This document shows positions 34,946 through 43,463 of a stretch of DNA of 63,901 bases, in pieces. Position numbers and translations under genes: made by a program. Each line of letters begins with the position of its first letter. Position 1 is the stretch's first letter. Origin of the DNA: Cytophagales bacterium (lineage in GTDB: Bacteria > Bacteroidota > Bacteroidia > Cytophagales > Cyclobacteriaceae); assembly GCA_022360055.1 (NCBI GenBank), contig JAKSDO010000271.1, forward strand, positions 1-63,901, written 5' to 3'. The notes under the pieces were generated by a model, which had not been told where the DNA came from, did no database searches, and was given only the letters and a program-made list of their open reading frames with translations.

Positions 34946-36166
34946 ATGAAATCTAATATTCTATTGGCGTGGCGAAACTTGTGGCGAAACAAACGCAGAA
35001 CGCTCATCACGGTAGCCTCCGTATTTTTTGGTGTATTGCTGTCTACTTTGATGACCTCAATGCAGGAAGGCTCTTACAGCTCCATGATCGACAATATCGT
35101 CAAATTTTATTCGGGCTACATCCAGATTCAGCACGAAGCGTACTGGGACAATAAAACGATTAACAACACGATGACGCCAACCGGTGAGTTGTTTGAATTA
35201 GCCTCATCCGTTCGGGAAGTTACGCATACGACCACAAGGCTTGAGTCTTTTGCGCTCGCTTCATCGGAAACACTGACCAGGGGATCGCTGGTCATTGGGA
35301 TTGATCCCGATAAAGAAAACAAGATCACCGAATTGACCAAATGGGTGATAGACGGGACGTATTTCCGGCCCGGGGATGACGGGGTCTTGATTGGATCCGA
35401 ATTGGCAAGGTACCTGAAAATCGAGGTTGGAGATACCCTGGTCATGATTGGCGCCGGCTATCACGGGGTGAGTGCTGCGGGCAAATATCCGGTACGCGGA
35501 ATATTGAAGTTTCCGAATCCCGAGTTAAACAAGCAAACGGTTTACATGGAGCTCTCCAATTGTCAGAACTTTTTCTCGGCAGAAAATCTTGTCTCTTCCA
35601 TGATCATTATGGTAGACGATCAGTATGATCTGAAACCTGCAATGAAGGAATTAAAAGCCCAGGTCAAATCCCCGTATACGGTAATGTCCTGGGATGAAAT
35701 GCATCCGGAACTGCTTCAGATGGTGGAAGGAGACCGGGCCGGCGGCACGGTGATAAAAGCAATTCTCTACATCCTGATCGGCTTCGGGATATTTGGCACC
35801 GTAATGATGATGGTGGCCGAGCGCACCCGCGAAATGGGAGTGATGGTAGCGATCGGTATGCAGAAGATCAAGTTGGCCGGAATTCTATTTTTTGAGACGG
35901 TATTCATCGGTTTGATCGGCGTTCTGGCAGGGTTTGCCGGAAGCATCCCCCTGATTACCTGGTTCTACACTAATCCGGTAAAACTTTCGGGGAACGTTGC
36001 CGACACCATGATCGAAATGGGACTTGATCCCTACATGTATTTTTCCTGGTTGCCCTCGGTGTTTTACAACCAGGTGATTACGGTATTTGTTATGACGGCA
36101 ATTGTCGCAATATACCCGCTGTTTATGGCGGTCCGGCTAAAAGTCCATTTGGCGCTGAGAGCCTAA
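34946..36166 (+). CDS. FtsX/MacB-type ABC permease, subunit 1
   Basis: A 406-residue inner-membrane protein of the LolCE/MacB class: an N-terminal span after LAWRNLWRNKRRTLITVAS, a large periplasmic MacB_PCD domain (about 45-270), and three C-terminal spans (AILYILIGFGIFGTVMMMVA, FFETVFIGLIGVLAGFAG and YNQVITVFVMTAIVAIYPLF). The motif ERTREMGVMVAIGMQKIKL is the conserved coupling segment. It forms a heterodimer, by inference, with the next gene. Spacing from the LolA-like gene is 123 bases with no gene or clear terminator between. The overall domain order fits mechanotransmission exporters that pull substrate from the inner membrane. Confidence 0.9.
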   Translation: MKSNILLAWRNLWRNKRRTLITVASVFFGVLLSTLMTSMQEGSYSSMIDNIVKFYSGYIQIQHEAYWDNKTINNTMTPTGELFELASSVREVTHTTTRLESFALASSETLTRGSLVIGIDPDKENKITELTKWVIDGTYFRPGDDGVLIGSELARYLKIEVGDTLVMIGAGYHGVSAAGKYPVRGILKFPNPELNKQTVYMELSNCQNFFSAENLVSSMIIMVDDQYDLKPAMKELKAQVKSPYTVMSWDEMHPELLQMVEGDRAGGTVIKAILYILIGFGIFGTVMMMVAERTREMGVMVAIGMQKIKLAGILFFETVFIGLIGVLAGFAGSIPLITWFYTNPVKLSGNVADTMIEMGLDPYMYFSWLPSVFYNQVITVFVMTAIVAIYPLFMAVRLKVHLALRA

Positions 36167-36204
36167 TTATAAAAGAACCAAGTTAAAATTTTAATTATAA
36201 GAAC

Positions 36205-37422
36205 ATGATCGTTTCACTATCCTGGAGAAATGTCTGGCGCAATAAACTTCGAAGCTCGGTGATCATTGTGGCCACTACCTTGGGTATATGCGCCGGAATT
36301 TTTTCAGCGGCATTTTATCAGGGCATGGCCGATCAAAGAATTGAAAAAGCGATTAGAACGGAGCTTTCTCATATTCAGGTCCACCGCAAAGAATTTCGAA
36401 ATTCGAATGAAATTAAGGATTATATTTCCGACGCTGACAAGCTCAACCGGAAGATAAGTCAGATCGACGGAGTAGTCGGTGTGAGCAACAGGCTGGTGAT
36501 TTTTTCTATGGTCTCTTCGGCAGAGACCGGATCCGGGGTAAAAATCGTCGGTATCGATCCGGAAAAGGAAAAACTCACTACAAATATCCACCAAAAGCTG
36601 AAGGAGGGAAGTTACTTTGAAGAAAAGCGCAGGAACCAGGTGCTGATCGGCGAAAAGCTGGCTGAAAAGCTAAAGGTAAAACTGAATTCAAAGGTTGTGA
36701 TTACGCTGCTCGATGTGGATAACAACATTACTTACGGTGCATTTCGCGTCGTAGGGATTTTTAACACGGTAAATAATGCTTTTGACGAGGCGAATATATT
36801 TGTCAGACATAACGATCTTTCAAAGTTGATCGATCTGCCTCCGGATGCATGCCACGAAATCGCTATTTATGTTTCGGACAACGATCGCGTAGAATCCGTA
36901 AAGGCCCGGGTTGAGCAAATTGCCGGTGATCTGGAAGTGATGTCATGGCTGAATCTGAGCCCTGAGATGAGCTATTTGAATGAAGCCATGGACCTGTTCA
37001 TGTACATCTTTATTATCATCATCCTTCTCGCATTGCTTTTTGGGATTATCAATACCATGCTCATGGTCGTATTGGAGCGTGTAAAGGAGATCGGGATGCT
37101 CATGGCAGTTGGCATGAACAAGATACGGATTTTCCTGATGATCTTGCTGGAAACCGTCTTTCTTTCCTTAACCGGAGGTGCAATCGGTGTAGCTGCCGGA
37201 ACGATGCTGTCGAACTATTTCGAAACGCGCCCCATAAATCTGGCGGCCTGGGCCGATGCGTACACGGACCTTGGATACGATCCGTTTGTTTATACGAGCC
37301 TGAACGTCGAATTGCTGATAAATGTAACGGTAATGGTCCTGGTGACCGGTGTGTTGGCATCCCTGTACCCGGCGTACAAGGCCCTCAGACAGGATCCTTC
37401 GGATGCACTTAGAACGGAATAA
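36205..37422 (+). CDS. FtsX/MacB-type ABC permease, subunit 2
   Basis: A 405-residue permease of the same architecture as its upstream neighbour: LSWRNVWRNKLRSSVIIVAT at the first span, a periplasmic domain of about 220 residues, and three C-terminal spans including MYIFIIIILLALLFGIINTM and the coupling motif ERVKEIGMLMAVGMNKIRI. The two permeases are related but clearly diverged, as LolC and LolE are, so they probably form a heterodimer with the ATPase encoded next. The end YPAYKALRQDPSDALRTE is the usual FtsX tail. Gap to the ATPase gene 23 bases. Confidence 0.9.
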   Translation: MIVSLSWRNVWRNKLRSSVIIVATTLGICAGIFSAAFYQGMADQRIEKAIRTELSHIQVHRKEFRNSNEIKDYISDADKLNRKISQIDGVVGVSNRLVIFSMVSSAETGSGVKIVGIDPEKEKLTTNIHQKLKEGSYFEEKRRNQVLIGEKLAEKLKVKLNSKVVITLLDVDNNITYGAFRVVGIFNTVNNAFDEANIFVRHNDLSKLIDLPPDACHEIAIYVSDNDRVESVKARVEQIAGDLEVMSWLNLSPEMSYLNEAMDLFMYIFIIIILLALLFGIINTMLMVVLERVKEIGMLMAVGMNKIRIFLMILLETVFLSLTGGAIGVAAGTMLSNYFETRPINLAAWADAYTDLGYDPFVYTSLNVELLINVTVMVLVTGVLASLYPAYKALRQDPSDALRTE

Positions 37423-37445
37423 ATAACATAAAAACAATTGGAATA

Positions 37446-38129
37446 ATGAGTATCATTAAAATAAATAATCTTTTCAAAATATACGATGGCTCTCAGATAG
37501 AGGTCAAAGCGGTCAATGGCGTTGACATCACATTTGAAGAGGGGGAATTTACAGCAATCGTAGGGCCCTCCGGCTCGGGAAAAACAACTTTTCTGAATCT
37601 CCTTGGAGGTCTTGACCGTCCGACTTCAGGAGATGTCATTGTAGATAATGTAAACGTCTGGGGACTCAGCGGAAGAAAGCTTATCGATTTCAGGCTCCAC
37701 AATATCGGTTTCGTATTCCAGGCCTACAACCTCATCCCCGTCTTGACGGCCAAAGAAAATGTGGAGTTTATCATGGAATTGCAGGGGAGGTCGAAGCAGG
37801 AGCGGTTTGAGCGCACGAAATCGTTGCTGGAAGCTGTTGGATTAGGCGACCGGTTAGACAGCCGTCCAAACAAGCTGTCCGGCGGTCAGCAGCAGCGCGT
37901 GGCCGTAGCCCGCGCTTTGGCCTCGAAGCCGAAATTTATTCTTGCCGACGAACCGACGGCAAACCTGGACTCCAGGTCGACCGAGACGCTTCTGGATATC
38001 ATGGAGACGCTGAACAGGGAAGAGAACATCACCTTCATTTTTTCGACCCACGATGCGAGGGTAATGAACAAGGCAAGGCGGATAGTTACCATGGAAGATG
38101 GAAAGATCCTGAGCGACGTGCACGTGTAA
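37446..38129 (+). CDS. ABC transporter ATP-binding protein (LolD/MacB-like)
   Basis: A 227-residue ATPase. Walker A GPSGSGKTTFLNLLGG, Q-loop VFQAYNLIPVLTA, signature LSGGQQQRVAVARAL, Walker B FILADEPTANLD and the H-loop FSTHDARVM are all intact. The GLDRPTSGDV segment and the size place it in the LolD/MacB/FtsE group, which powers FtsX-type permeases. It lies between the two permease genes and the outer-membrane barrel gene in one tight operon. Confidence 0.95.
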   Translation: MSIIKINNLFKIYDGSQIEVKAVNGVDITFEEGEFTAIVGPSGSGKTTFLNLLGGLDRPTSGDVIVDNVNVWGLSGRKLIDFRLHNIGFVFQAYNLIPVLTAKENVEFIMELQGRSKQERFERTKSLLEAVGLGDRLDSRPNKLSGGQQQRVAVARALASKPKFILADEPTANLDSRSTETLLDIMETLNREENITFIFSTHDARVMNKARRIVTMEDGKILSDVHV

Positions 38130-38147
38130 CGGTCCTTTCTGGAACAA

Positions 38148-39353
38148 ATGAAAATGATGCCAAATATATTTTTTAAGCTTCCGTCCAGGATGAAACGACT
38201 GACATGCATTGTCTTGGTGCTCAGCCATATTTCGTTTGCACAGGATGGCGGTGATTTCGATTTTAAGGGATATCTGAAATATCTTTCTTCAGCCAACTTC
38301 CAGGATGTGGATGAGCCCTGGATCACGGACCAGCTTTTGCATAATCGACTGGAATTCAGGTATTACCCAAACGAAAAATGGACGTTTGACCTCGAAATGC
38401 GGAACAGGCTGTTTTTCGGGCAGCAGGTTACGCTGCTGAGCAGCATCGATACCCTGGATTATCCGGGCTTCATTGAAGATGATGGCGGTTTTTTTGACCT
38501 GTCCCACAATTGGGCATCCGGCAAATCCTATATTTTAAATACAACGATCGACCGGTTTTTCGCGGATTATGCGGCCGGCAACTGGCAGGTACGCGCCGGA
38601 AGGCACAGGATCAACTGGGGGCAAAACCTCGTCTGGAACCCAAACGATGTTTTCAACGCCTACTCGTATTTTGATTTTGACTACGAAGAACGGCCGGGCA
38701 CGGACGCGGTGCGACTGCAGTATTTTACCGGATTTACCTCCGCTGCGGAATTTGTATATCAGCTTGGAGATCATATCGATGAAATGTCGTTTACCGGTCT
38801 GTACAAATTCAGCAAGTGGAATTATGATTTTCAGTTTCTCGGAGGACTGGTGAAGCGGGATCTGGTGATTGGAACAGGATGGTCGGGAGATATAGAAGGC
38901 GGCGGATTTCGCGGTGAATTTACCTATTTTCATGATAAGGACAGCCTGAGTGATCCCGTAGGTCAGTTGGTCGCCTCGATCTCCGGGGACTATACGTTTC
39001 CAAGCAGTCTGTACCTGCATGGATCGGTGATATACAACAGCAAGGGAGCCACGGAAAAAACAGGCGGAATTAATCCGAATGTGCTGACGGAGACCTCTGC
39101 TAAAAATCTTACGCTGGCCCGAATGAATCTATTCGGGCAGATATCTTATCAAATATCGCCCTTATGGCGGGGAGACCTTGCTTCGATCCTGAATCCCTAT
39201 GACGGATCATTCTTTGTGGGCCCCGGCGCCAGCTATTCGCTGGCCGATAATATGGAACTGCTCTTTTTCGGGCAGTTCTTTGGCGGTGATGAGGGGACGG
39301 AGTACGGCGGAATAGGGAAGCTGTTTTATTTCAGATTGAAGTGGGCGTTTTAA
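38148..39353 (+). CDS. Outer-membrane beta-barrel protein of the LolA/ABC operon
   Basis: A 401-residue protein with a signal peptide (LTCIVLVLSHISFAQ) and a body of alternating strands ending in phenylalanine (LFYFRLKWAF), typical of an outer-membrane barrel. Segments such as NRLEFRYYPNEKWTFDLEMR, VRAGRHRINWGQNLVWNPND and VFNAYSYFDFDYEERPGTDA resemble DUF1302/alginate-export-like barrels. The gene follows the ATPase by 18 bases, so it is part of the export operon and could be its outer-membrane exit or receiver. ATG 38148 is used; ATG 38190 just before the signal peptide is equally possible. Function otherwise unknown. Confidence 0.75.
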   Translation: MKMMPNIFFKLPSRMKRLTCIVLVLSHISFAQDGGDFDFKGYLKYLSSANFQDVDEPWITDQLLHNRLEFRYYPNEKWTFDLEMRNRLFFGQQVTLLSSIDTLDYPGFIEDDGGFFDLSHNWASGKSYILNTTIDRFFADYAAGNWQVRAGRHRINWGQNLVWNPNDVFNAYSYFDFDYEERPGTDAVRLQYFTGFTSAAEFVYQLGDHIDEMSFTGLYKFSKWNYDFQFLGGLVKRDLVIGTGWSGDIEGGGFRGEFTYFHDKDSLSDPVGQLVASISGDYTFPSSLYLHGSVIYNSKGATEKTGGINPNVLTETSAKNLTLARMNLFGQISYQISPLWRGDLASILNPYDGSFFVGPGASYSLADNMELLFFGQFFGGDEGTEYGGIGKLFYFRLKWAF

Positions 39354-39491
39354 GGAGCTTCAGGATTGTCGCTCCGATATTAATCGCCAACACATAGGAG
39401 CCATACGGATGGGCAGGAATTATATGGAATCCATGGAAAGATCAAATGGATATGCTCGTGCGGTAGTTCAGGTTTATCCGTATGGTTTTAT

Positions 39492-39510
39492 CGGGCTTGC
39501 CTCAAGCCCG
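39492..39510. other. Hairpin upstream of the diacylglycerol-kinase-like gene
   Basis: CGGGCTTG-CCT-CAAGCCCG, an 8-bp perfect stem, 139 bases after the barrel-gene stop. It may be the terminator of the ABC operon, though no T-run follows. Confidence 0.45.
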
Positions 39511-39574
39511 TATCCAATTCGTATTAAATCATCAAATTATTAGCTATTTTAGGCGAATCAAAAACTTTATTTGG

Positions 39575-40462
39575 TTGTCTGAATATCGAAACATCCTTAT
39601 TGTGATAAATCCGGCGGCGGGGAAATCTTCCTATGAGAAAAGACTATCCTTACTGGAACAAAGACTGACGGAAGAGGGAATAAATCGCGAAAAGTTTTTC
39701 ACGGAACAAGAGGCATCCGGCAAACTCAAATCATTGATCAAAAATACCAAAACCATCAGCGATGTCTTCGTGATGGGAGGAGACGGGACCTTGAATTATG
39801 TGGTCAATGAGATCCGGGAATTGAACTTGCCGGTAAGTATTGTAAGTAACGGAACGGGAAACGATTCCGTAAAGTCGCTCCACGGAGAAATGAATTTTGA
39901 GCGGCAGGTGGACATCGCTGTTCGCGGACGCGTCAAGGCGTTTGATCTTGGAAAATGCAACGGGCGTTATTTTGTGAATGGCGTGGGGATCGGCTTTGAC
40001 GGAGCGGTTGTCCGGGAAATGGTGAAGCGCGGGAATAAGCAAGGCCGGCACATCGATTACCTGCTGACCGTTTTGCGCATCGTGGCCGGATTTAAAGAGC
40101 GGGAGCTCCGGTTTACCCTGGATGGAAAATCATTCGGTAAAAAGATCCTTCTTATGACCATTTCGAACGGGACAACTTTTGGCGGGGGATTTATCATCAA
40201 CCCATTTGCAAAAGCAAATGACGGCAAGCTGGATGTTTGCATTTTTAATGAGGTTGGTCTGCTGAAACGATTCTGGCACTTGCCAAAGCTGAAAAACGGC
40301 ACACATCATAAGATCAGGGAAACGGAATTCCACCTGGCAAATAAAGTCGAAATTGAAGCTACCGATGAATTGGTCGCGCATTTGGACGGCGAATTCATCG
40401 GTCATCCGCCATTTCGAATAAGCATCGAAAAAGATGCGCTTCAGGTCAGGACGCCGGCTTAG
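39575..40462 (+). CDS. Diacylglycerol kinase family lipid kinase (DagK/YegS-like)
   Basis: A lipid kinase of about 295 residues. NILIVINPAAGKSSYEK begins the catalytic domain; the nucleotide motif is VMGGDGTLNYVVNEI, followed by VSNGTGNDSVKSL (with GTGND) and FVNGVGIGFDGAVVREM. The C-terminal lobe has TISNGTTFGGGFIINPFAKA and DGKLDVCIF. Members phosphorylate diacylglycerol, phosphatidylglycerol or other lipids. The frame is open from an ATG at 39482, but that region holds a hairpin and looks non-coding, so TTG 39575 is the preferred start. It converges on the Lgt-like gene, with the 3' ends overlapping by 17 bases. Confidence 0.88.
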   Translation: MSEYRNILIVINPAAGKSSYEKRLSLLEQRLTEEGINREKFFTEQEASGKLKSLIKNTKTISDVFVMGGDGTLNYVVNEIRELNLPVSIVSNGTGNDSVKSLHGEMNFERQVDIAVRGRVKAFDLGKCNGRYFVNGVGIGFDGAVVREMVKRGNKQGRHIDYLLTVLRIVAGFKERELRFTLDGKSFGKKILLMTISNGTTFGGGFIINPFAKANDGKLDVCIFNEVGLLKRFWHLPKLKNGTHHKIRETEFHLANKVEIEATDELVAHLDGEFIGHPPFRISIEKDALQVRTPA

Positions 40463-41258
40463 ATTTTTTCAACAGCTTTAGATAGATCACTAAGCCGGCA
40501 GTAAATACGGCTATGGATATAAATTGGGAATTCGACAGGATATCTTCGATTATAAATCCACGATCCAGGTCTCCTCTGAACATTTCGAGTATGGACCTGG
40601 CGATCGCGTACAGCATAAGATACAACATAAACAGTTGCCCGTCGAATTGTTTTCTTGTGCTCATAAAAATGATTACCGCCAGAATTGAAAAAATTGCCAG
40701 CGAACTATAGAGTTGTATGGGATGCAGGGGGGTATGCAATGGCTCGGCCACACAGGAGGCGTGCGTGAAAGTAACCGAAAACAAGCCCTCGTGAGGCTTG
40801 CCGTAACAGCATCCGGCCATAAAACATCCTATTCTTCCGAAACCGTGCACAATACAGGTTGTCCCTGCCATGATATCCAGCATCGGCAGCACGGGAAGGT
40901 GGTGAATCCTGAAAAAAACGAGCATGGTCGGGATGGCAAACAGGAGGGAGCCATAAAATACGAAACCGGAATTAAACCCCTCAATAAGCCTGGACGGCTC
41001 ACTGAGATAGAGTTTTGGGTTTTCAAAGATTATGAATAATTTACCGCCGATTACAGAGGCGATAATGATCAGAACGATCAGCGTCCGGATGGTTTCGGTG
41101 CTTATCCCAAACTGCCTTTTTGACTGGTAGGCGGTATACAAATATCCTGCAATGGCGCCGCATGCGATAAAAAATCCGTATGAATAAACGGTTATCGTGT
41201 CCGGCAGCAGGCTTTGTAAAAATCCGGGTGTCCGTATCTCGAAAAATATGGGATGCAT
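40446..41258 (-). CDS. Lgt-like prolipoprotein diacylglyceryl transferase family protein
   Basis: A 270-residue polytopic membrane protein of the Lgt family, with about seven spans. The signature GFGRIGCFMAGCCYGKP (Arg142) is present, and so is the late segment RSILEMFRGDLDRG. However, where Escherichia coli Lgt has the essential His103 (in FHGG), this protein has Tyr102 (VFYGSL). So it may be a paralogue with an altered reaction and not the housekeeping enzyme that attaches diacylglycerol to the lipobox cysteine. It lies four bases after the TrkH-like gene on the same strand, in an operon with the TrkH-like channel and the RfaE1-like kinase. Confidence 0.82.
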   Translation of the reverse strand: MHPIFFEIRTPGFLQSLLPDTITVYSYGFFIACGAIAGYLYTAYQSKRQFGISTETIRTLIVLIIIASVIGGKLFIIFENPKLYLSEPSRLIEGFNSGFVFYGSLLFAIPTMLVFFRIHHLPVLPMLDIMAGTTCIVHGFGRIGCFMAGCCYGKPHEGLFSVTFTHASCVAEPLHTPLHPIQLYSSLAIFSILAVIIFMSTRKQFDGQLFMLYLMLYAIARSILEMFRGDLDRGFIIEDILSNSQFISIAVFTAGLVIYLKLLKKSKPAS

Positions 41259-41262
41259 TTAT

Positions 41263-42471
41263 TTATACTTTTGACATGGTGAGATGGCAGGGAACGATAA
41301 AACTCAATCTTCCGGCAATGTTGGCTGTACATTTCAACACATCCGTATAACCATTTGAATTTTCGGCCACGGGATGTCGGTTCGTACTGAATATTAGCCA
41401 AAGATCATCGAGCACAATCCGGTAGTTGGAAAATGAATTGAACGCAACGGCGATAAGGGACAACGTTCCAAAAACGACCAATACATATAATAGAACATTT
41501 TTTCCAAGCCTCGCCAGCATGTTTTGCTCAGACGAGTCCTTATTTCCGCTCTTAAACAGGCCAAAAGCAAAAACGAAGAGCAGAAGGGTCGACCCTCCTC
41601 CGGCAGAAAATGCCCCTGCGCCCAAAAAGGATGCAATTCCCTGCAAGTAACCGAACGATCCCTGAAACAGGCTGTATCCAAAACCCCTGGAACCTGAGAT
41701 CTCAAAGGCGCCGGCTATGACCGATTCGACAATGTTCATATCTTTCGCGGAAGAATTGGATTCCTGAAGATAGAAGAGGCCGGTAAAAGAAAGAAGTAAG
41801 ACGGCCGATCCGTACACCGAGAGTTTGGTGATCCCGGACCAATCAATTTCCGGATGATGCAATCTTAAACGCAATTTTTTGGGCGATAACAGTTCGTCGA
41901 GCACAAATATACCCAATCCGCCCAATACACTTCCGCCGATTACTCCGATTTGAACGACATAGCTTCGTTGAAGAGCAACAGGATCCAACAAACTGTCGAT
42001 CAGGGGAAGCCCGGCATGATTAAATGAATTGACCGCCAAAGTGATTGCGGCGAGTATTTTGTTCGCATAATCGGCATGGGCAATTTCGACGGGAATGGCG
42101 TAAAAGAAAAAGAGCGCAAGGCCAAACTCCGCCAGGAGAGATACTTTAAAGGTTAAAAGCAGCGCACTGCCGAGCGTATAATCCGGTCCATTTTTGCCGG
42201 TCAATTGCCAATAACATTTTAATAGCCAGGTCAATACCAGAATACCGGCTATTTGAGTGATGAGCAACGATGAAAAGTGGTAAAAAGCGGATATGTCTGC
42301 CATGGATACATCCTTAAATCCCGTCAAAGATGCTTGTGCCACGGAAACTGAAAGCATTCCGGTAAACGGCAGGGCGAATTGTTCTTGAAAAAATACCAGG
42401 TTTAAAATCAGGGCGATTGCGATTAATCCGGAATAAAGAATAAAAAAGCCAAAGAGGAGCTTTTTTGCCAT
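41263..42471 (-). CDS. TrkH/KtrB-like cation channel protein
   Basis: A 402-residue membrane protein with 8-10 spans and the four pore-loop pattern of TrkH/KtrB potassium transporters: ASLTGF near residue 47, AVNSFNHAGLPL, FEISGSRGFGYS, and FLGAGAFSAGGGST. It is shorter than most TrkH. TrkH/KtrB proteins normally need a cytosolic TrkA/KtrA partner with RCK domains, which is not nearby. The ATG overlaps the stop of the RfaE1-like gene (TAATG at 42469-42473), so they are translationally coupled. Potassium specificity is inferred from the family. Confidence 0.78.
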   Translation of the reverse strand: MAKKLLFGFFILYSGLIAIALILNLVFFQEQFALPFTGMLSVSVAQASLTGFKDVSMADISAFYHFSSLLITQIAGILVLTWLLKCYWQLTGKNGPDYTLGSALLLTFKVSLLAEFGLALFFFYAIPVEIAHADYANKILAAITLAVNSFNHAGLPLIDSLLDPVALQRSYVVQIGVIGGSVLGGLGIFVLDELLSPKKLRLRLHHPEIDWSGITKLSVYGSAVLLLSFTGLFYLQESNSSAKDMNIVESVIAGAFEISGSRGFGYSLFQGSFGYLQGIASFLGAGAFSAGGGSTLLLFVFAFGLFKSGNKDSSEQNMLARLGKNVLLYVLVVFGTLSLIAVAFNSFSNYRIVLDDLWLIFSTNRHPVAENSNGYTDVLKCTANIAGRLSFIVPCHLTMSKV

Positions 42472-43457
42472 TACCAAAGATTGTGTTTTTTCGCTTCCCG
42501 GAGCAATTGATCCTTATCGACGCTGACCACCCCCAGATGTTCGCAGACAAGACCTCCCGCAAGATTGGAAAGCTCCGCAATGAATTTGTCCGGCAATCCG
42601 AGCGCCAGGCAGAGCGAAGCCGTGCTGATGACCGTATCACCGGCTCCCGAAACATCCGATATGGATCTTACATGTGCCGGAATAAAATGCTGGTGCTCAT
42701 TTGATGAAATGTAGACGCCGAATTCCGACCGGGTAATAAAAACTTTATCAATTTCCATCTTATCCCTCAATGTTCCGGAGGCTTTTGAAATGGCAATTTC
42801 GTCTTCATTTTTGAAATCAAGTTTTAAACCTTCCCGGATCTCCTTCAGGTTTGGCTTAAACAGGGTCACATTTCCATAACTTAAGAAGTTCTCCTTTTTC
42901 GGATCAACTGCCGTGGGAATGTTTTTGGAGTTTGCCAAATCGACGACTGTCGTAATCAGTTTTTTATCCAGAACGCCTTTATCGTAGTCTTCGAATATCA
43001 CTACGTCCGCCTCGTCGATCAGTTTGTAAACTTTATTCAAAAGTTCATCGCGATCGTCCGGGCTGAGCGGTTTTGTAGTTTCCCGGTCGATCCGCAGCAA
43101 CTGTTGGGAGCTGGAGAGCATACGCTCCTTCACGGTGGTCATGCGATCGTCGCTTTGCACCATACCCCGGGGATCCATTTTCCGCGTATCCATCAATCCG
43201 AGCAGCGCATCTCCGTCGTGGTCGGTGCCCACCACCGAGCAGAGCAACGGTGTGGCGCCAAGCGCGGCGATATTTTTGGCGACATTGGCGGCCCCTCCGA
43301 GCCGGGTCTCTTTATTTGTGATTGAAATTACCGGAACCGGAGCTTCGGGTGAAATTCGTTCCACCTTGCCCCAGATATAGGAATCGATCATTACATCTCC
43401 GATGATCAGGGCCTTAAGCCCTGAGAACTTATCGAAGATTTCCTCTAATGAATTCAA
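42471..43457 (-). CDS. PfkB-family kinase, RfaE1/HldE N-domain-like
   Basis: A 328-residue carbohydrate kinase of the ribokinase fold. Diagnostic segments are KALIIGDVMIDSYIWGKVER, ISPEAPVPVISI, LGGAANVAKNIAALGA and the anion-hole/catalytic SDVSGAGDTVISTA. This pattern is that of D-glycero-beta-D-manno-heptose-7-phosphate kinase (RfaE domain 1), which makes the bisphosphate for LPS core heptose. The adenylyltransferase domain (RfaE2) is absent, as expected for split forms. No ATG is in frame; TTG 43457 directly follows a stop region and is the best start. Other heptose genes are not in the window. Coupled to the TrkH-like gene downstream. Confidence 0.85.
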   Translation of the reverse strand: MNSLEEIFDKFSGLKALIIGDVMIDSYIWGKVERISPEAPVPVISITNKETRLGGAANVAKNIAALGATPLLCSVVGTDHDGDALLGLMDTRKMDPRGMVQSDDRMTTVKERMLSSSQQLLRIDRETTKPLSPDDRDELLNKVYKLIDEADVVIFEDYDKGVLDKKLITTVVDLANSKNIPTAVDPKKENFLSYGNVTLFKPNLKEIREGLKLDFKNEDEIAISKASGTLRDKMEIDKVFITRSEFGVYISSNEHQHFIPAHVRSISDVSGAGDTVISTASLCLALGLPDKFIAELSNLAGGLVCEHLGVVSVDKDQLLREAKKHNLW

Positions 43458-43463
43458 ATTGTG

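Noticed and set aside
39440-39480. Possible fourth copy of the dispersed repeat (TGCTCGTGCG and nearby TTCAGGTTT)
   Set aside because: Only about ten consecutive matching bases and no hairpin; too little to call a copy.
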